Part shown: positions 5,536 to 8,181 of the stretch, piece by piece | Position numbering within the stretch: the stretch's first letter is position 1 | Layout: every line of letters begins with the position of its first letter | Assembly (NCBI GenBank): GCA_945889545.1 | Contig: CAMDCC010000125.1 | Coordinates: 1-8,181, forward strand | From: Bifidobacterium breve | GTDB lineage: Bacteria > Actinomycetota > Acidimicrobiia > IMCC26256 > PALSA-555 | DNA: 8,181 bases | Direction: 5' to 3' | Position numbers and translations under genes: made by a program | The notes under the pieces: generated by a model | What the model was told of the DNA's origin: nothing | Database searches by the model: none | Seen by the model: only the letters and a program-made list of their open reading frames with translations

Positions 5536-6698
5536 AGGTCGAGCGAGTCGAGGATGCGTTGCGCGACTCGCCGTCCGGACATCTCTGATCGCGCGTGCGC
5601 TCGGCCGACGGGGTCGGGGCTCTGGGGCGCGGCACGCACGGCTGCCACCAGCGTGTCCACATTGCCGGGCTCGAACACGGTGCCGAGATTGTGGGCCCGG
5701 ATGATGCGCGCGGCCTGGCAGCCGTCGGAGCACACCACGGGGAGCCCCCAAGCGAGCGCGTCCATCAGTCCCCCGGAGTCGAAACCCTGCCAAGAGGGCT
5801 GGTAGCTCAGCACCATCAGGTCGACGGCTGAGTGGAGCAGTGCGCGGGTGGCTTCGTCGGCGAACCCCTCGATGAGGATGGGCACGCGGTCACCGCGACG
5901 GAGTTCCTCCCATTTCCGGTAGGCCGGCGCGGCCCCGCTTCCTGCAACAACGAGTTGCCATTCCGACAAGTGCGAAAACGCTTGAAAGATGACGTCGGGA
6001 TCCTTTGCCGCGTGGAACCCGAAGAACAAGGCGAGGCGGCCTCGGTCGGGGAGTCCAACCTCCGCGCGTGCAGCCGCAGCTGTCATCTGCGGTCGGTCGC
6101 GATACGTGGCCAATGGGAGGATGTGCGGCGCGAACCAGGAGAGGTCGCGTTGCCACGACTCCAGCGCGCCTTCGGTCGTGTACGAACCGCGCAGTCGTCC
6201 TCCACGCCGTTCTCGGCGCACCTCGGCGCGTCGAGCCGCCCAGTTGGCCAGCCGAACGGACGGGCCACGTATCGTGCGCGGTTGCCCGGATTGGTTGAGA
6301 TACCAGGAACCGGGCCCAGCGAGCAACGAAGCGACCCGTTCATCGCACGGGTGGAACACCACGATTGCGGTCGCCCCGATCTTGCGTCGCCAAGCTCGCG
6401 CCGCGAGCACGATGACTGCACTCCGGCCGATCGAGGCGAGGCGGTGCCCAAATGCTCGCGTGCCGACGCGCCAGAGCCGTTGCGCGAACCGGTCGGTCGC
6501 GAGTGCGAACGTGCCGAAGCGATGGATCGTCAGCGCGGGAAAGGCAGGATCGCCCGCGAGGGCCCAACCCTGACGAGTGAGCACCTCTACTTCGTAGCCG
6601 AGCTCGATGAGGTCAGCGGCGCGTTCCGCGAAGATGACGGGATAGTGCCCGTGGTCGAGGTGGGCTTGCGGCTCAACGAGCAGGATCCGGCGGGCCAC
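5532..6698 (-). CDS. GT4-like glycosyltransferase with divergent donor-site motifs
   Basis: This is a 388-residue GT-B-type glycosyltransferase. The N-terminus (ARRILLVEPQAHLDHGHYP) gives the first Rossmann strand and loop, followed by the helix with FAERAADLIELGYEVEVLT. The C-terminal half contains LALFFGFHAAKDPDVIFQAF (about 223-242), IEGFADEATRALLHSAVDLMVL and SYQPSWQGFDSGGLMDALAWG (298-318), then GLPVVCSD and GTVFEPGNVDTLVAAV, the usual order of the GT4 donor domain. The canonical Arg of the G-R-x5-K motif is Phe here, and the E-x7-E pair is not present (GFDSGGLMD instead). It therefore belongs to a divergent GT4 branch. GTG 6698 is preferred because it starts just before the first strand, with a -10-like TATCAT 8 bases upstream. 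GTG 6737 would add 13 residues unlike the family. It heads the minus-strand cluster and overlaps the next gene by 4 bases. Donor and acceptor are unknown. Confidence 0.86.
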   Translation of the reverse strand: MARRILLVEPQAHLDHGHYPVIFAERAADLIELGYEVEVLTRQGWALAGDPAFPALTIHRFGTFALATDRFAQRLWRVGTRAFGHRLASIGRSAVIVLAARAWRRKIGATAIVVFHPCDERVASLLAGPGSWYLNQSGQPRTIRGPSVRLANWAARRAEVRRERRGGRLRGSYTTEGALESWQRDLSWFAPHILPLATYRDRPQMTAAAARAEVGLPDRGRLALFFGFHAAKDPDVIFQAFSHLSEWQLVVAGSGAAPAYRKWEELRRGDRVPILIEGFADEATRALLHSAVDLMVLSYQPSWQGFDSGGLMDALAWGLPVVCSDGCQAARIIRAHNLGTVFEPGNVDTLVAAVRAAPQSPDPVGRAHARSEMSGRRVAQRILDSLDL

Positions 6699-6706
6699 CA
6701 GAGCGC

Positions 6707-6712
6707 ATGATA
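6707..6712 (-). promoter_or_regulatory. Candidate -10 element (TATCAT) of the glycosyltransferase/methyltransferase-like operon
   Basis: On the minus strand TATCAT matches five of six bases of TATAAT and ends 8 bases before GTG 6698. This suggests a leaderless transcript, consistent with the absence of a Shine-Dalgarno site. No clear -35 is seen. A perfect 10-bp palindrome (GCCGCGCGGC, 6717-6726) lies in the spacer region and could be an operator or mere GC-rich coincidence. The rest of the divergent spacer up to 6836 holds no other clear feature. Confidence 0.38.
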
Positions 6713-6836
6713 GGGAGCCGCGCGGCGCGAGCCGCACGGACGTGAATGGTCATGGCGTGCTCAACTTCGCCACGGCGTGCGCCTCGGCCGGCTGGGGTGG
6801 CACGATGAAGGCCGTTCACCCCCGAGAGGAGCCGTC

Positions 6837-7709
6837 ATGCCCATCAACCCCGACGCCGTCGGCACGACCAGTGATCCCGGTGAGGCCGAGTGGGGATCAC
6901 TCGACTGCCTGCTCTACGCGGTGGGGGTGGGCGCGGGTGCCAGCGACCCGACCGGCTTCGAGCTCGAGTTCACGACTGAGAACTCGATCGACATCGAACA
7001 GAAGGCGCTCCCCACGTTGCCCGTCGTGCTCGCACCCAAAAGCAAGGGTGGCGGTGGCGGGAGCAACCCGATGTCGAAGATCGGCGAGTTCAGCTGGGCC
7101 AACCTCGTGCACGGTGAGCAGTCGATCACCCTGCACAAGCCGATGCCCGTCGAGGGCAAGGCCACGATGACCGGCAAGATCGCGGCCATCTACGACAAGA
7201 CGAAGGCCGCGGTCGTCGTGCTCGAGAACGAGGCGATCGACGCCACCGACGGCAAGCCGTTGTTCACCACCACCATGTCGGCGTTCATCCGCGGCGAGGG
7301 CGGCTGGGGCGGCGACCGTGGTCCGAGTGGTCCCAAGAACGTGGCGCCCGAGCGCAAGCCCGACGAAGTGGTGAGCTACACGACGCGCACCGACCAGGCG
7401 TTGCTCTACCGACTCAACGGCGATCGCAACGCGCTGCACTCCGACCCGTCGTTCGCGAAGCTCGCCGGCTTCGACAAGCCGATCCTCCACGGGCTCTGCA
7501 CGTTCGGCTTCACCGGCCGTGCGCTGTTGCACGCGGTGTGCGGGAGCGACCCCAGTCGTTTTAAGCACATCGAGGGGCGGTTCTCCACGCCGGTCATGCC
7601 CGGTGACACGCTCGACGTGAAGATCTGGGTCGATGGGAACGAGGCGCTCTACCAGACGTGTGTCGGCGACAACGTCGTCCTCGACAGCGGCAAGCTCATC
7701 TTCGAGTAA
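6837..7709 (+). CDS. MaoC-type two-hot-dog enoyl-CoA hydratase (hydratase 2 family)
   Basis: This is a 290-residue (R)-specific enoyl-CoA hydratase-like protein, which would add water to a trans-2-enoyl-CoA in beta-oxidation or a related pathway. ATG 6837 has a good ribosome site (GAGAGGA, 6824-6830, 6-base spacing); the frame is open 20 codons further up but without such a site. The N-terminal half is a degenerate hot-dog (residues about 15-150). The C-terminal half carries the hydratase-2 signature YRLNGDRNALHSDP (Y191 to P204), with D196 and H201 as the expected catalytic pair and N198 between them. The usual NPLH is NALH here. It continues into AKLAGFDKPILHGLCTFGF and, further on, PVMPGDTL, all typical. 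A glycine-rich stretch (KSKGGGGGSNP, 68-78) sits in the N-terminal domain. Length fits eukaryotic-MFE2-like and actinobacterial two-domain hydratases. The exact substrate cannot be assigned. Confidence 0.93.
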   Translation: MPINPDAVGTTSDPGEAEWGSLDCLLYAVGVGAGASDPTGFELEFTTENSIDIEQKALPTLPVVLAPKSKGGGGGSNPMSKIGEFSWANLVHGEQSITLHKPMPVEGKATMTGKIAAIYDKTKAAVVVLENEAIDATDGKPLFTTTMSAFIRGEGGWGGDRGPSGPKNVAPERKPDEVVSYTTRTDQALLYRLNGDRNALHSDPSFAKLAGFDKPILHGLCTFGFTGRALLHAVCGSDPSRFKHIEGRFSTPVMPGDTLDVKIWVDGNEALYQTCVGDNVVLDSGKLIFE

Positions 7710-7720
7710 CGAGTTTCGGC

Positions 7721-7767
7721 TTTTCGGCACGCTGAAGGACATATGGACTCCCTCAACGTGCCGAGAA
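7721..7767. terminator. Convergent hairpin between the hydratase and carboxylase genes
   Basis: A long stem pairs 7724-7739 with 7749-7764 (14 of 16 positions Watson-Crick, 9-base loop) and can extend by three more pairs outward on the plus strand. The two mismatches are C-A on the plus strand but become G-T on the minus strand. A minus-strand RNA would therefore be paired along all 16 positions with two G-U wobbles. It fills most of the 65-bp gap between the two converging stop codons (7709 and 7775). No T-tract follows on either strand, as is common for high-GC actinobacterial terminators. Confidence 0.6.
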
Positions 7768-7774
7768 TCCGCTC

Positions 7775-8181
7775 TCAGACGGGGGGTACGCCGTGACGGC
7801 GATCGAACACCTCTCGTTGTCGCGTGCTGGCGAGGGCGAAACGGCGGACGAGCTCGTCGCGTAGGTCGTCGGGCTGCACGACTGCGTCGACCACGAGCTC
7901 GGACGCGAGGCGCACGATGTCGACATCAGCTTCGTATTCGGCGCGTTGCTCAGCCACGAACTTGGCGCGCTCGTCGGGATCGGCGATCTCCTGGATGCGG
8001 TTGTAGAAGACCGCGTTGACCGCCGGCTCCGGACCCATCACCGCGATGCGGGCGCTGGGGAGCGCAAGACACGCGTCGGGGTCGAAGGCCGGCCCGCACA
8101 TCGCGGAGAGCCCCGCGCCGTAGGCCTTGCGGACGATCACCGAGATCTTCGGCACGGTGGCTTCGGCGACCGCGGTGATCA
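7775..8181 (-). CDS. Acyl-CoA carboxylase carboxyltransferase (beta) subunit, C-terminal part
   Basis: The frame is open to the right edge, so this is only the last 134 or so residues of a protein that is normally about 510-540 long. The apparent GTG at 8155 is an internal valine: the frame continues upstream as ITAVAEATVPKISVIVRKAYGAG, the well-known strand and oxyanion-loop region of the carboxyltransferase C-domain. AVMGPEPAVNAVF follows, corresponding to the conserved MGPEGA(V/A)N segment. The helical tail ends in TRQREVFDRRHGVPPV. Enzymes of this family transfer a carboxyl group from carboxybiotin to acetyl-, propionyl-, methylcrotonyl- or geranyl-CoA; the part visible here does not decide which. 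A biotin carboxylase/carrier partner would be expected outside the window. The gene faces the hydratase tail-to-tail across the shared hairpin. Confidence 0.93.
   Translation of the reverse strand, partial: ITAVAEATVPKISVIVRKAYGAGLSAMCGPAFDPDACLALPSARIAVMGPEPAVNAVFYNRIQEIADPDERAKFVAEQRAEYEADVDIVRLASELVVDAVVQPDDLRDELVRRFALASTRQREVFDRRHGVPPV

Noticed and set aside
5536..5793. N-terminal extension of the methyltransferase-like protein by 86 residues
   Set aside because: The extension lies entirely within the upstream glycosyltransferase gene and is Arg/Pro-rich; GTG 5535 overlapping the TGA stop is the natural start.
5832..6710. Plus-strand open frame (292 codons) opposite the minus-strand glycosyltransferase
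   Set aside because: Antisense shadow; the sense frame has a coherent GT-B pattern and this one does not.
6897..7742. Minus-strand open frame (281 codons) opposite the hydratase
   Set aside because: Antisense shadow of a gene with a clear hydratase-2 signature; it also starts inside the convergent terminator hairpin.
1..8181. CRISPR arrays, tRNA or rRNA genes, complete restriction or other defence systems
   Set aside because: No regularly spaced repeats, cloverleaf patterns or rRNA-like sequence were seen by eye; the only hint of such a system is the truncated ATPase stub.

Overview
The window is GC-rich (roughly two thirds G+C by eye), with strong G/C third-codon bias, GTG starts and several starts lacking a Shine-Dalgarno sequence. 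Together with the gene content (several acyl-CoA catabolic genes, a divergent two-domain hot-dog hydratase, actinobacterial-type GT4 glycosyltransferases) this points to a high-GC actinobacterium, possibly an environmental lineage such as Acidimicrobiia. The taxonomic placement is inference; no rRNA or marker gene is present.

Layout. 1-215: a short non-coding leader with a nested inverted repeat. 216-419 (+): the N-terminal stub of what looks like an AAA-family ATPase, cut off by an insertion sequence. 404-1871: an IS256-family (mutator-type) element with about 40-bp imperfect terminal inverted repeats and an apparently intact DDE transposase (516-1823, +). 1953-3512 (+): a GT4-type glycosyltransferase. 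It converges on a minus-strand cluster read from right to left: a second GT4-like glycosyltransferase (6698-5532), a SAM-methyltransferase-like protein overlapping it by 4 nt (5535-4825), and an acyl-CoA dehydrogenase (4809-3541). Divergent from that cluster is a two-hot-dog MaoC-type enoyl-CoA hydratase (6837-7709, +). Across a convergent hairpin lies the C-terminal part of an acyl-CoA carboxylase carboxyltransferase subunit (8181-7775, -), which runs off the right edge.

How the genes fit together. The dehydrogenase, hydratase and carboxylase are three classes of acyl-CoA enzyme expected in beta-oxidation of fatty acids, branched acids or steroid side chains; the substrate cannot be read from sequence. 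The two glycosyltransferases and the methyltransferase-like protein suggest a small glycan or glycolipid decoration module. The left edge is a mobile-element scar: the ATPase stub ends inside the IS and nothing recognisable from that gene reappears beyond it. No CRISPR array, tRNA, rRNA or complete defence system was seen. The least explained items are the interrupted ATPase locus and the GT/methyltransferase-like pair.
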